Origin: CAYUAI01 sp964442745
Lineage (GTDB): Bacteria > Pseudomonadota > Gammaproteobacteria > S012-40
Direction of reading: 5' to 3'
DNA length: 64,000 nt
NCBI GenBank assembly: GCA_964442745.1
Contig: CAYUAI010000012.1
Span: forward strand, 1 to 64,000
Part shown: positions 18,633 through 27,645 of the stretch, in pieces
Layout: every line of letters starts with the position of its first letter
Position numbering within the stretch: position 1 is the stretch's first letter
The notes under the pieces: generated by a model
The model's database searches: none
What the model was told of the DNA's origin: nothing
Seen by the model: the letters and a program-made list of their open reading frames with translations, nothing else
Translations under genes and position numbers: made by a program

Positions 18633-18698
18633 CAATAACTTTTTTGTTTGACCTATTGTTTGATTTTAAGCGTACAATGATTTTTTATGTGGCTACTG

Positions 18699-18719
18699 AA
18701 TATTAGGCGGCCTAATATT
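18699..18719. terminator. Palindromic hairpin
   Basis: AATATTAGG-CGG-CCTAATATT is a perfect 9-bp stem with a 3-nt loop, followed by T-rich sequence on plus. Possible terminator of the FemAB-like/outer-membrane gene pair. Confidence 0.45.
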
Positions 18720-19052
18720 TGATTTCGTTTGGTCTTTGATTCCATAAGATTTTTTCTTCAGTTAGCAACATAAGTTGTATTAGCTGCTTCAGAAAAGCCG
18801 TTGTGATAGTTAAGTGAGTGAAATGGTATCTGATTCAAATATTCTGCAGTTTTTCCAATGGATATAAAATTTTTTTAGGTTAAGCTTTAGCCAAGAGAAT
18901 TTCTGCTTGTGCGACGGATACGAATTCAGTCAGAATGTTAGAGGTTTTAGCGAATAGGGCTTGAAAGGTTATTTTGTGTTTTTTATGAGTGAATTATGCG
19001 GAGTACATATCTCCAGTATCAATAAACACACCTACCAAAGCGGAGAATCAAT

Positions 19053-19508
19053 GTGGCAACAACTGAAGTGACTGGGGATCGCCGTGCAGAATCGCACAAA
19101 GCGATACAAAGATTAGTCGATCACCGGACTGAAATGTTAGCACTTTACGGTGAACTAGCCGCTCATCGGCCTTTTAAAGAATATCCTCCCTTGAATGAGT
19201 TATTACAGAAATTTTGTCAATCATTGATCGATTATACGGCGGATGCTCATTTAAGACTCTATCGCTTTATCGATAGTAAAAATGAGCGTCGTGCAACGAT
19301 GCTTGATGCAGCTAAGTGTGTTTATCCAAAAATTGCTGAGTCAACGGATAAAATTCTTGATTTTAATGACTTGTATGATTCTTTAGAACAAGAGAATGAT
19401 TTGGATAAATTGGAAAGAGAACTTTCTCGATTGGGGGAAATGCTAGCGGATCGTATTGAGCTTGAAGATCAATTGATTGAAGTATTATGTGCGCCAAGAG
19501 AAGAATGA
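19053..19508 (+). CDS. rsd: Rsd/AlgQ family anti-sigma-70 regulator
   Basis: A 151-residue all-helical protein matching Rsd/AlgQ (HRTEMLALYGELA, LLQKFCQSLIDYTADAHLRLYRF, YPKIAESTDKILDFNDLYD). In E. coli Rsd binds sigma-70 region 4 in stationary phase; in Pseudomonas AlgQ influences alginate and virulence genes. It starts at GTG with GGAG 7 nt upstream and stands alone, convergent with the response-regulator gene. Confidence 0.88.
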   Translation: MATTEVTGDRRAESHKAIQRLVDHRTEMLALYGELAAHRPFKEYPPLNELLQKFCQSLIDYTADAHLRLYRFIDSKNERRATMLDAAKCVYPKIAESTDKILDFNDLYDSLEQENDLDKLERELSRLGEMLADRIELEDQLIEVLCAPREE

Positions 19509-19575
19509 GTGCGGTGTAAAACTGATTGATATTTTACATTAGCAAGTTTTGTGGTGACTGGGTGGTCGCTGAAAT

Positions 19576-19611
19576 ATGCACTTTATTCGCTGTCTGTTGA
19601 ATAAGGTGCAT
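19576..19611. terminator. 13-bp hairpin between convergent genes
   Basis: Arms ATGCACTTTATTC and GAATAAGGTGCAT pair fully if one U-G pair is allowed, with a 10-nt loop. It sits between rsd and the convergent regulator gene and can serve both. Confidence 0.65.
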
Positions 19612-19633
19612 TTCGGACGTGACATTTTTCGAC

Positions 19634-20425
19634 TTATAAACCTAGCTGCCTGAGCAACCTGCGAACGATTTTGGGCTCGAACGGTTTATCACAAATGGCA
19701 GAAATGCCTGAGTTTTCGACGGCAGCTAACCGATTTTTATTGGTTTCACTGGTCACCATCATGACCGGGATGCTCGATTGGTGACTTTTGTTGCGTATAT
19801 AGCAAATCAAATCTTTTCCATCCATTTCAGGCATATTGTAGTCAGTAATAATTAGGTCAAATAAGTGCTCATCAAGGCATTTGATGGCTTGTTTACCATT
19901 TTTTGCTTCAGTGAATTTATCCAGACCGATTGTCTGCAAAATGCTCTTTATAGAGCTTCTGGCCGTTCTGCTATCATCGACAATAAGCGTGGATAATTCT
20001 TCAATTTTCGCATTGTTGATGGATGGGTCTTCGGGTTCGAGGAAATCCAAGGTAGTGACTAACGCATTTTCCAGCTGAGTGATTTGAAATGGCTTGGGTA
20101 AAATGGCGATCACGCCAGCTTGGCGTATTGGATCTAAATAGCGAAAGCTTGTTTCATTGGATATTAGCATGAATGGAATACTTTTTAGTCCATTATGCGC
20201 GCGCATTTTTTGTACCAATTCAGTGCCTGTACTGTCAGGTAAATACATACTACTTATCACTAGGTCAGGCTGTAATGTTGGCATTGATTCAAGCGCTTGT
20301 TTTCCCGTTGTTATCAGATCAACATTATTGACGCCAAGATGTTGCAAATGATCTTTGATTACACTCTGTTGAGTTTTAGAGGGTTCAACTAACAGTATCA
20401 ATAAATTACGTATGGAAGTTGGCAT
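19634..20425 (-). CDS. Double-receiver response regulator, first receiver degenerate
   Basis: 263 residues made of two CheY-like receivers with no output domain. The second receiver (about 145-260) is intact: acidic VDDSR, phospho-acceptor D195 in LIITDYNMPEMDG, and lysine in CDKPF. The first (about 8-120) lacks the acceptor: the aligned position is S59 in LVISSMYLPD, and its acidic pair reads VEP, though LPKPF keeps the lysine. The first half is probably a constitutive binding module. No partner histidine kinase lies nearby. Confidence 0.85.
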   Translation of the reverse strand: MPTSIRNLLILLVEPSKTQQSVIKDHLQHLGVNNVDLITTGKQALESMPTLQPDLVISSMYLPDSTGTELVQKMRAHNGLKSIPFMLISNETSFRYLDPIRQAGVIAILPKPFQITQLENALVTTLDFLEPEDPSINNAKIEELSTLIVDDSRTARSSIKSILQTIGLDKFTEAKNGKQAIKCLDEHLFDLIITDYNMPEMDGKDLICYIRNKSHQSSIPVMMVTSETNKNRLAAVENSGISAICDKPFEPKIVRRLLRQLGL

Positions 20426-20483
20426 AGTTTTTTACGATGCAATTGAGCCGTTATTTTACTAGTTTCTGTGTTATCGAAATGTA

Positions 20484-20501
20484 GGCCTCAATACTTGAGG
20501 C
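20484..20501. terminator. Short GC-rich hairpin
   Basis: GCCTCAA-TACT-TGAGGC (7-bp stem if read as GCCTCAA/TTGAGGC with a 3-nt loop) lies between the aldolase/SDR gene and the regulator gene. It is a possible terminator for the aldolase/SDR transcript. The adjoining CGAAATGTAGG (20475-20485) also occurs at the end of the element at 25834-25995. Confidence 0.4.
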
Positions 20502-20555
20502 TAAAAATAAAATCGGTGTCTCACGGAAAAGTTGTCGTATGCCCGTTCCTTGAAT

Positions 20556-22526
20556 TTAAATGACTCGGTCGTTGCCACCGTCGATGGGAATTTGGGCGGC
20601 TGTTGTTTTCGCAAATGATGGACCGCAGACGGTGCTGACTAATTGGGCGACATCATCACTTTGAATTTCTGTTTGCAAAATATTTTTGGTTTTGTAGGCG
20701 GCGATGCTCATTCCGTAATGTTTTGCTCGGGCTGTCAGCACTTCTTCCGTCCAAATTTTAGTGTCGAATACGGCGTCGGGGTGAATCATATTTACTCGAA
20801 TGTTATCTTTGCCCCATTCAAGGGCAGTGACTCGGCCAAGCTGATTTAATGCAGCTTTGGATGCAGAATAGGCGGCCGCACCGGGGCCGGGAGCGGCCAC
20901 ATTTTTTGAACCAATGATAACAACCCTTCCTCCTGAAGGGGATAATGAGAGAAATGGATGGCCTTCTCGTAATAGTGTGACATTAGCATCCAGGTTAACT
21001 GACATGGTTGATTGCCAATGATTGAGCTTCATTTTATGGATGGGGGTGCTTGCTGGAAATACCCCGGCACAAAGAATCATCATGTCTAATCCGCCAAATT
21101 TAGCAATCGTTTGTTGCAAAGCCTGTTGAACATGCATTTCGTTAGTAACATCACAAGTGATACCAAAATAGGCGGGATGTTGAAAAGATTGCTCTACACT
21201 CGGATCAATATCAATGGCTGTGACGGCGGCACCTTGATCAAGTAGCGTTTTCACGGTGGCTTTTCCAATACCTGATGCGGCACCGGTGACGCAAGCAATT
21301 TCGCCTGCAAACAGAGGAGGGGCAGGATGACGGCGTAATTTAGCTTGTTCGAGGTCCCAGTATTCCATATCAAATAGGTCTTTTTCAGGGAGTGCTTGAT
21401 AACCACCTAATCGTGATGCCCGTAAAATGATATCAATAGTATGGTGATAAATATCTTGGACAATCATGGCTTCTTTGATGGTTTGGCCGACGGTGAGCAT
21501 ACCAAACGCGGGATCTAAAATAACCCGAGGCATGCAATCGAGCATTGTTTTGGGTGCTTGGGCATTTGGTGCATGCCGCTCAAAGTAAGCGGTATATTGT
21601 TCTGCATATTGGGCTAGGTTGTCACCAAGCATGGGGCGTTGTTTAGTGCGAATAATGTGATCAGGCGTGGCTGGACCTTGTTGGGATAAATGACTGACGT
21701 CGTGGTGATTGGCAAATGCATGCGCTTTGGGATGCGTGCTTTGACTTAAAATAATGGGTTTTTTTAGGGAGAGAGAAATGCGCTGGCGTAGTTGGGCAAT
21801 TGGCTGGCTAGTGGGTTTGAGCTTGGTCGTTGCTGTGTTCGATAGTCTCCAAGCCTTTTGTGATTCCAAGTAGTGTTCGGCTTTGTTAACTAATGCAATC
21901 ATGCGTTCATAGGATTGTTTGGCTGTCTCACCGAAACTGAAGAGGCCATGGTTCATTAATATCATACCAACTGTGCCAGCGGATGTTTCTCGTTGGAATG
22001 TTTCAGCGCATAGCCGAGCTAAGTCAAAACCAGGCATTATATATGGAATAATGACGACAGAGTTGCCGTAGATGTGTTGAATCTTGTCGAACCCCGATGG
22101 CGTATTGGTGATGGTGACAATGGCGTCGGCGTGGGTATGATCAACATATTTGTATGGCAAAATGGCGTGTAAAATAGCTTCCACAGAAGGGGCGGGGGCA
22201 TTGGCGGTAATGCAGTGGGTTTTTAATTCATTGACCATTTGTGGGTCACTGAGTTTTTCTAATTTGGCTAACGCTAATAAGTGATCCATTTTGACGGGGC
22301 TAAAACCCGCCGGTTCAATGGTTTTTAGATCCCAGCCACTGCCTTTGACATATAAGATAAGCTCATCATTGCCAAGTACGTTTGTTTGCTTTATTTTGAC
22401 GGAAGTATTGCCGCCGCCATGTAAAACTAATGCGTCATTCTGGCCGAGTAAACGAGAGCTATAGACACGCAATGCGAGTTCGTCTTGAAATTGTTGTGCA
22501 TCTTGGTCATCCCATAAACTTTCCAT
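20556..22526 (-). CDS. Bifunctional class II aldolase / short-chain dehydrogenase
   Basis: A 656-residue fusion. The N-terminal half (about 1-250) is a class II aldolase/adducin domain with LVLHGGGNTSVK and His motifs DHTHADAIVTI and NHGLFSFG. The C-terminal part (about 405-656) is an SDR with NAD-binding VTGAASGIGKA and active-site YSASKAAL. The fusion resembles the rhamnulose-1-phosphate aldolase / lactaldehyde dehydrogenase-type enzyme family. No other rhamnose or fucose genes are nearby, so the substrate is open. The middle region (about 255-400) links the two. Confidence 0.85.
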   Translation of the reverse strand: MESLWDDQDAQQFQDELALRVYSSRLLGQNDALVLHGGGNTSVKIKQTNVLGNDELILYVKGSGWDLKTIEPAGFSPVKMDHLLALAKLEKLSDPQMVNELKTHCITANAPAPSVEAILHAILPYKYVDHTHADAIVTITNTPSGFDKIQHIYGNSVVIIPYIMPGFDLARLCAETFQRETSAGTVGMILMNHGLFSFGETAKQSYERMIALVNKAEHYLESQKAWRLSNTATTKLKPTSQPIAQLRQRISLSLKKPIILSQSTHPKAHAFANHHDVSHLSQQGPATPDHIIRTKQRPMLGDNLAQYAEQYTAYFERHAPNAQAPKTMLDCMPRVILDPAFGMLTVGQTIKEAMIVQDIYHHTIDIILRASRLGGYQALPEKDLFDMEYWDLEQAKLRRHPAPPLFAGEIACVTGAASGIGKATVKTLLDQGAAVTAIDIDPSVEQSFQHPAYFGITCDVTNEMHVQQALQQTIAKFGGLDMMILCAGVFPASTPIHKMKLNHWQSTMSVNLDANVTLLREGHPFLSLSPSGGRVVIIGSKNVAAPGPGAAAYSASKAALNQLGRVTALEWGKDNIRVNMIHPDAVFDTKIWTEEVLTARAKHYGMSIAAYKTKNILQTEIQSDDVAQLVSTVCGPSFAKTTAAQIPIDGGNDRVI

Positions 22527-22777
22527 AACGATAAATGTACGCTCCTAATATCGTGGTGGTAAATATTTCACCGGTGGCTGAAGGTGTTCGTGGTCTATTA
22601 TCCTCAAAAACTCATGCCACCGATAGTGTATGTTTAGTCGGCGTGTTAATAAAAAGTTGTTTGACTCATTGGGTAGGTTTTGTTGCGACATGAGATGACT
22701 GATTTTTGAGGGGTGTTGAGTGAAGGAATGTTTGATGGCATATCTAGCACGTTTTAGGTGAGGTGTTTGAGTTGAAA

Positions 22778-22806
22778 GGCGAGAGGACACAGTACGCCCT
22801 CTCGCC
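22778..22806 (-). terminator. Terminator of the DUF3135 gene
   Basis: On minus, GGCGAGAGG and CCTCTCGCC form a 9-bp stem followed by TTT, beginning 16 bp past the stop at 22822. The remaining roughly 250 bp to the aldolase/SDR start show no convincing gene. Confidence 0.6.
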
Positions 22807-22821
22807 AATCTTCTCCCCCCC

Positions 22822-23196
22822 CTAGGAGCCCATCTGGTTATTCGATGGATCAGATTTCTTAAAAGGTAAAATTAGCGCTTTCTCAATCTTAACCTTTTTA
22901 GGCTGTTCCGATGATGTGACATCGGTCAAGCTTTGCAATACATCGTAATGCTTAGAAACTGATGCCCACATCATATCATAGATACGTATAGCAGCGTCCA
23001 GTGGATTCTTATATTTTTTTCTTTCCATATCAATACGCCACTGTAATTTATTAATTCGTGCTTGGGTTTCTTTGTCAGGAAGCGTCGCGATGTATTGGTC
23101 AATCACTTCTTTGCGTTTTTTTTCGAAAGCTTCCGGGTCTTTTTTGGCGAGATCGCTCCAGTATTGAAAGCTTAAATTTATCGTTTTATCGTTCAT
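22822..23196 (-). CDS. DUF3135 domain protein
   Basis: From the ATG at 23196 (GGAG 8 nt upstream) the product is 124 residues. Residues 1-85 match DUF3135: FQYWSDLAKKDPEAFEKKRKEV, then QARINKLQWRIDMERKKYKNP and ARIYDMMWASV. It is highly charged and helical with no signal peptide. Function is unknown for the family. The frame continues 49 codons upstream but without initiation signals. Confidence 0.75.
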   Translation of the reverse strand: MNDKTINLSFQYWSDLAKKDPEAFEKKRKEVIDQYIATLPDKETQARINKLQWRIDMERKKYKNPLDAAIRIYDMMWASVSKHYDVLQSLTDVTSSEQPKKVKIEKALILPFKKSDPSNNQMGS

Positions 23197-23528
23197 TGTG
23201 ATGGCTCCCCTGGGTGATGCTTGATATTTTGATTGGTTAACCGCAAAGTATAGATAAGTACTAGTTAATTCTTGCTTATAGGCAAGTTGTATATTTTTTG
23301 TGGGATGTACTTCTAATTTGACATGAATCGCGAGTAGTTTCAAGCCTAACTAAATTATAATGCGGTTTTTTGTGAAGAGACATTTGGGTGTATAGGCTAA
23401 AATTTATATCCATTGCTAGAGAGATTTTTCTGATATGTCCATAAATTTTGCACGGGTGAGGAGGGTGCTCAGCATCGCATAAAAGTGACTTTATGACAAT
23501 GCTGATTAATTGTCATGCCATTGTCAAG
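23197..23528. other. Intergenic region upstream of the DUF3135 gene
   Basis: About 330 bp with no recognisable gene; presumably the DUF3135 promoter and the end of the aminotransferase transcript. Confidence 0.35.
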
Positions 23529-24719
23529 TTAATGAGGTTTTTCATTAACGACAGCATTGATTGCATTCATCGCGGCACCCTTATGAATGGGCGCGTTCAT
23601 TGATTCCAGCACGGCTTCCAAGGCGTTGACACAATAGATGACGTTCTTCAGCTGGCATGCATAGCCCATCAGGCCAATGCGCCAAACTTTTCCAGCCAGC
23701 GAGCCGAGTCCTGCGCCGATCTCTAGCTGATAGTCATTGAGTAAAATTTGCCTTACTTGCGCCTCATTTACCCGCTGAGGAACATAAATGGTATTTAACT
23801 GAGGGAGGCGATGAGCTGGGGCAACCAGAAAATTCAAGCCCATTGCTTCGAGGCCGGCTTTTAGTGCGCGGTGATGAAATGCATGACGTTCCCATGCCTT
23901 TTCTAAGCCTTCTTCTTTAAGAATGAGCAACGCTTCATGCAATCCGTATAAAGCATTGATCGGTGCGGTATGATGGTAGGCGCGTTTGGTGTTGCCACCC
24001 CAGTAATCCATGACCAGGTTGAGATCTAAAAACCAACTTTGTACTTTGTGGGTTCGTTGTTTTATACGCGCTACTGCTCGAGGGCTAAAGCTAATGGGGG
24101 AGAGTCCTGGGGTGCAAGATAGGCACTTTTGGGTGCCAGAATAGGTCGCATCGATTTCCCATTCATCGACTTTTAATGGAATGCCACCTAACGAGGTAAC
24201 AGTATCGACGATGGTGAGGCAATCGTATCGATGAGCAATGTCTACTAGCGTTTTGACATCGGCTTGTACACCGGTGGATGTTTCAGCGTGAACGAAGGCG
24301 ACCACTTTTGCGTCTGGACAATTTTTTAATGCGTCTTCCAGTACATTGGGGTCGATGGCTTCGCCCCATGGGATCTCTATCATGTGGGGAATGGCGCCGA
24401 GTCGAACCACATTTTCACGCATGCGCCCACCAAAAACGCCATTTTGGCAGATGATTACTTTCTCATCAGGTTCTACGAGATTGACAAAGCAAGTTTCCAT
24501 ACCGGCAGAGCCTGGAGCGGAAACGGGAATGGTGAGTTGATTTTTTGTTTGAAAAGCATATTGGAGTAATTGTTTCATTTCATCCATCATGCCGACAAAG
24601 GCCGGATCAAGATGGCCGATGGTGGGTTGCCCCATGGCGGTTAGCACTCTTGGATTTACATCGGATGGGCCGGGTCCCATCAGTGTGCGGGTTGGTGGTA
24701 TAAATGATCGCTCAGTCAT
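23529..24719 (-). CDS. Alanine-glyoxylate type class V aminotransferase
   Basis: A 396-residue PLP enzyme of the AGXT/serine-glyoxylate aminotransferase family. Visible features are the N-terminal LMGPGPSDVNPRVL, PLP-contacting VDTVTSLGG (D172), Schiff-base K198 in SGTQKCLSCTPGLSPI, and the substrate Arg region GKVWRIGLMG near the C-terminus. It probably transaminates glyoxylate from Ala or Ser. PhnW-like 2-aminoethylphosphonate activity is less likely because no phosphonate genes are adjacent. Confidence 0.87.
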   Translation of the reverse strand: MTERSFIPPTRTLMGPGPSDVNPRVLTAMGQPTIGHLDPAFVGMMDEMKQLLQYAFQTKNQLTIPVSAPGSAGMETCFVNLVEPDEKVIICQNGVFGGRMRENVVRLGAIPHMIEIPWGEAIDPNVLEDALKNCPDAKVVAFVHAETSTGVQADVKTLVDIAHRYDCLTIVDTVTSLGGIPLKVDEWEIDATYSGTQKCLSCTPGLSPISFSPRAVARIKQRTHKVQSWFLDLNLVMDYWGGNTKRAYHHTAPINALYGLHEALLILKEEGLEKAWERHAFHHRALKAGLEAMGLNFLVAPAHRLPQLNTIYVPQRVNEAQVRQILLNDYQLEIGAGLGSLAGKVWRIGLMGYACQLKNVIYCVNALEAVLESMNAPIHKGAAMNAINAVVNEKPH

Positions 24720-24884
24720 TTTATTTTGATGTCTCTTTAATTTATCTGGAGTTTGCCGAGTTTGACGACAAAGGCGGTAAGTTTAAAGTCAATGTGGATT
24801 GTCTGCAAGTGGGGGGAGTCAGCGGGTTGGCGTTGGGGTTGATTGATTGACTTTTTAATCTAGCGCTTTAATGTAGGTGAACAT

Positions 24885-24974
24885 AATTATTTTAACAAAA
24901 TTTGCGAAGCCTATTTTTTGCCCTTCAAGGCACGGCGAAGGGCGTGAAATAGGCGAGTCAATGTTAAAATAATT
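24885..24974. repeat. Nested inverted-repeat element past rsmE
   Basis: Three nested inverted repeats: outer AATTATTTTAACA/TGTTAAAATAATT (24885-24897, 24962-24974), middle GCCTATTT/AAATAGGC (24909-24916, 24947-24954), inner GCCCTTC/GAAGGGC (24920-24926, 24937-24943). The left flank with outer arm (GTAGGT...TAACAAAAT) resembles the arm of the palindrome at 54054-54128. It lies 12 bp past the rsmE stop and may double as its terminator. Confidence 0.7.
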
Positions 24975-24986
24975 TTGATTGCCTGT

Positions 24987-25724
24987 TTAGCTGAGATCCC
25001 CCCAAAGAAATTGCAAAACGCTTAATGTGCTTAGTGCTGCTGTTTCGGTGCGGAGGGTGCGAGGACCAAGTTTAATGGGTTGAAAGCCATAATCTTGTGC
25101 GGCGTTGATTTCAGTGTTAGAGAAACCGCCTTCAGGACCGACTAATAGAGCGATTTTTGGATGAATGGGAGGTGGAGTACGGTGCAAATTTTTTGAGTTA
25201 TGTGGGTGAAGTATAAATTTGCAGGCTATGTCTTGATTATTTTTAAGCCAAATTTCTAGTTTTTCTGTGTCAGCTATTTGCGGTGGTTTATTTCTGCCGC
25301 ATTGCTCGCAGGCGGAGTAGCTAATTTTTTTCCAATGTTCAATTTTTTTTCGGATACGTTCTGGATCAGGTTTTATCGCACAGTATTCTGTATAAATGGG
25401 GGTGATTTTGTTGGCGCCAAGCTCGGTTGATTTTTGTATTGCAATATCCATACGGTCTCCACGTGAAAGGGCTTGGCCTAAATGGATATACAAAGGTGAC
25501 TCGCGGTCGATGGCGTGAAACTTTTTCAGTTGAATATAAACTTTTCTTTTGGATAAACTTGAGATATTTCCATCATATTGACCTCCCGTTCCATTAAATA
25601 AAATTAACGGATCACCTATTTTTAAGCGTAATACCTTCAATAGATGGATTGCCGCTGGTTCTGGCAAGTCAATGATATGTCCTTCGGCCAGGGGTAGCGG
25701 AATATATATTCTAGCTAGGCGCAT
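24987..25724 (-). CDS. rsmE: 16S rRNA m3U1498 methyltransferase
   Basis: From the ATG at 25724 the protein is 245 residues, the usual RsmE length. It has the N-terminal PUA-like RIYIPLP and HLLKVLRLKIGD, and the SPOUT knot motifs LLVGPEGGFSNTEI and LGPRTLRTETAAL for SAM binding. It methylates N3 of U1498 in 16S rRNA within 30S subunits. An in-frame extension to 25802 is poorly supported. The cluster ISYSACEQCGRNKPP is typical. Confidence 0.93.
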   Translation of the reverse strand: MRLARIYIPLPLAEGHIIDLPEPAAIHLLKVLRLKIGDPLILFNGTGGQYDGNISSLSKRKVYIQLKKFHAIDRESPLYIHLGQALSRGDRMDIAIQKSTELGANKITPIYTEYCAIKPDPERIRKKIEHWKKISYSACEQCGRNKPPQIADTEKLEIWLKNNQDIACKFILHPHNSKNLHRTPPPIHPKIALLVGPEGGFSNTEINAAQDYGFQPIKLGPRTLRTETAALSTLSVLQFLWGDLS

Positions 25725-25833
25725 AGTGTCGATGGAGTTCGTGAGGGCGATGACGTTTGTCTCTGTATATCTATACCGATGAGTTTTTCCCAAACTCGGC
25801 ATCGCTCAGTGTCATTATTGTTTATCAGTTAAT

Positions 25834-25995
25834 ACCTACATTTCGTGGGTGGAATATGTGGGAATCGCGGGGAGCATTGTATTTCACGTGGGTTTTCCTG
25901 AGGATGATAAATACTGGCTGTATTATCAACGAAAGAAAAATCAATGTGAGATCAAGCATCAAGCGAGATCATATGCGCGGATACGAAATGTAGGT
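25834..25995. mobile_element. MITE-like element with 13-bp inverted repeats
   Basis: ACCTACATTTCGT (25834-25846) is mirrored exactly by ACGAAATGTAGGT (25983-25995), bounding about 162 bp with no gene of its own. TTAA lies just outside both CCTACA ends. Its right part (AAGCGAGATCATATGC) recurs at 35735 and, reversed, at 41419. It lies between rsmE and rho. The plus-strand frame at 25757-25993 spans it and is not a gene. Confidence 0.55.
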
Positions 25996-26176
25996 TAAAA
26001 TTGATCGACCGCTTTTTTCATTAGAAAAATATAATGTTTTTTAAAGAAAAAAGTTTTTTGGTGTTAGTCATTCAGCAAGAACCTAGGCGCTGAGTGATCA
26101 ACCTTGGGCTTGGTTGGTTAAGTATTGATGAATGAAGCTTAGCTATGACTGTTGGTTAGTATCATTGAGGCGGGGT

Positions 26177-27433
26177 TCAACGCTTCATTGACTCAAAAAA
26201 TGCGTTATTTTTTTTCGTTTCTTTGAGTTTGTCGAGTAGAAATTCCATGCCACTCACTTCATCCATAGGATGCAGTAACTTACGTAGTATCCACATTTTT
26301 TGCAATTCTTCAGGGGATGTTAATAGTTCTTCCCGGCGAGTGCCCGAACGGTTAATATTAATCGCTGGATAAATTCGTTTTTCGGCAACTTTGCGATCTA
26401 AGTGCAATTCCATATTGCCCGTTCCTTTAAATTCTTCAAAAATCACTTCATCCATGCGAGAGCCCGTTTCAACGAGGGCGGTGGCTAAAATGGTGAGGCT
26501 ACCGCCCTCTTCGACATTTCGAGCCGCGCCAAAAAAGCGTTTTGGGCGCTGTAACGCATTGGCATCGACACCCCCTGTAAGCACTTTCCCGGAGGAGGGA
26601 ATAACGGTGTTGTAAGCACGGGCTAAACGGGTAATTGAGTCAAGCAAGATGACAACGTCTTTTTTATGCTCAACTAGCCGTTTTGCTTTTTCAATGACCA
26701 TTTCTGCCACTTGTACATGACGGCTGGCGGGTTCATCAAAGGTGCTAGAAACCACTTCGCCCCGAACGGAACGTGCCATTTCGGTGACTTCTTCGGGTCG
26801 CTCATCAATAAGCAAGACAATTAATGTGCATTCTGGGTGGTTATGGGCAATGGATTGGGCAATATTCTGTAGCATGACTGTTTTGCCGGCTTTTGGCGGA
26901 GAGACGATGAGGCCGCGCTGTCCCTTTCCGATGGGGGAAACCAGTTCAATAATGCGTGCGGTGAGATCTTCAGTGCTGCCGTTACCGACTTCCATCTGTA
27001 GTCGTTTTCTAGCAAATAGTGGGATCAGGTTTTCGAAAAGGACTTTATTTTTTGCGTTTTCAGGGCTCTCAAAGTTAATTTCGTTGACTTTAAGTAATGC
27101 AAAATACCGCTCACCTTCTTTGGGGGGGCGGATTTTGCCCGCGACCGTGTCACCGGTTCGTAGGCTAAATCGTCGAATTTGGCTCGGTGATACGTAGATG
27201 TCGTCAGGTCCGGCCAGGTAAGAGCTATCTGATGATCGCAAAAAGCCAAAGCCATCTTGAAGGATTTCTAATACGCCATCACCAGAAATATCTTCACCTT
27301 TTTTGGCATGCGCTTTCAGGATAGCAAAAATGATATCTTGTTTACGGGAACGTGCCATACCTTCGATGTTCATTTCTTGGGCAATTTCAAGGACTTCAGC
27401 CGCAGATTTTGTCTTTAGTTCTGTTAGATTCAT
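26177..27433 (-). CDS. rho: Transcription termination factor Rho
   Basis: 418 residues, standard Rho length. The N-terminal helical bundle begins MNLTELKTKSAAEVLEIA. It continues with the RNA-binding fold (DGFGFLRS, DDIYVSPSQIRRF), Walker A SPPKAGKT, Walker B VVILLDSITRLARA and the R-loop region. The protein is a hexameric RNA helicase acting in the cytoplasm. The trxA-rho gene order on one strand is the common gammaproteobacterial arrangement. The 212 bp to trxA presumably hold the rho leader. Confidence 0.97.
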   Translation of the reverse strand: MNLTELKTKSAAEVLEIAQEMNIEGMARSRKQDIIFAILKAHAKKGEDISGDGVLEILQDGFGFLRSSDSSYLAGPDDIYVSPSQIRRFSLRTGDTVAGKIRPPKEGERYFALLKVNEINFESPENAKNKVLFENLIPLFARKRLQMEVGNGSTEDLTARIIELVSPIGKGQRGLIVSPPKAGKTVMLQNIAQSIAHNHPECTLIVLLIDERPEEVTEMARSVRGEVVSSTFDEPASRHVQVAEMVIEKAKRLVEHKKDVVILLDSITRLARAYNTVIPSSGKVLTGGVDANALQRPKRFFGAARNVEEGGSLTILATALVETGSRMDEVIFEEFKGTGNMELHLDRKVAEKRIYPAININRSGTRREELLTSPEELQKMWILRKLLHPMDEVSGMEFLLDKLKETKKNNAFFESMKR

Positions 27434-27645
27434 AAGGTTTTACTTTTGATTAGAGAATTGACGAAGAGTGATTTTTAAAACTGGCTTTTTGAAGAATTAG
27501 GATAAGCGCTAACGAACCAGGTACCGCAGAGTTTCAATGCGCTCTAAGCTTTATTGGGTATATAAAAACAGGTTAACTATGTGATCAAAAACATTGATGT
27601 TGTTATTTTTCCATGCAAATAATATTTCGGGTATTACAGCTAAGT

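Larger units (their letters stand above)
18609..19052. other. Intergenic region with repeat and hairpin, upstream of rsd
   Basis: A 444-bp gap holding the repeat at 18613-18632 and the hairpin at 18699-18719; otherwise I see no gene. Near its right end, GGAG sits 7 nt before the rsd GTG. Confidence 0.4.

Noticed and set aside
22545..22808. 87-codon minus-strand frame between the aldolase/SDR and DUF3135 genes
   Set aside because: It starts inside a terminator hairpin, lacks a ribosome site and has no recognisable motif.
25757..25993. 78-codon plus-strand frame between rsmE and rho
   Set aside because: It overlaps rsmE antisense at its start, spans the inverted-repeat element and has no ribosome site or domain.
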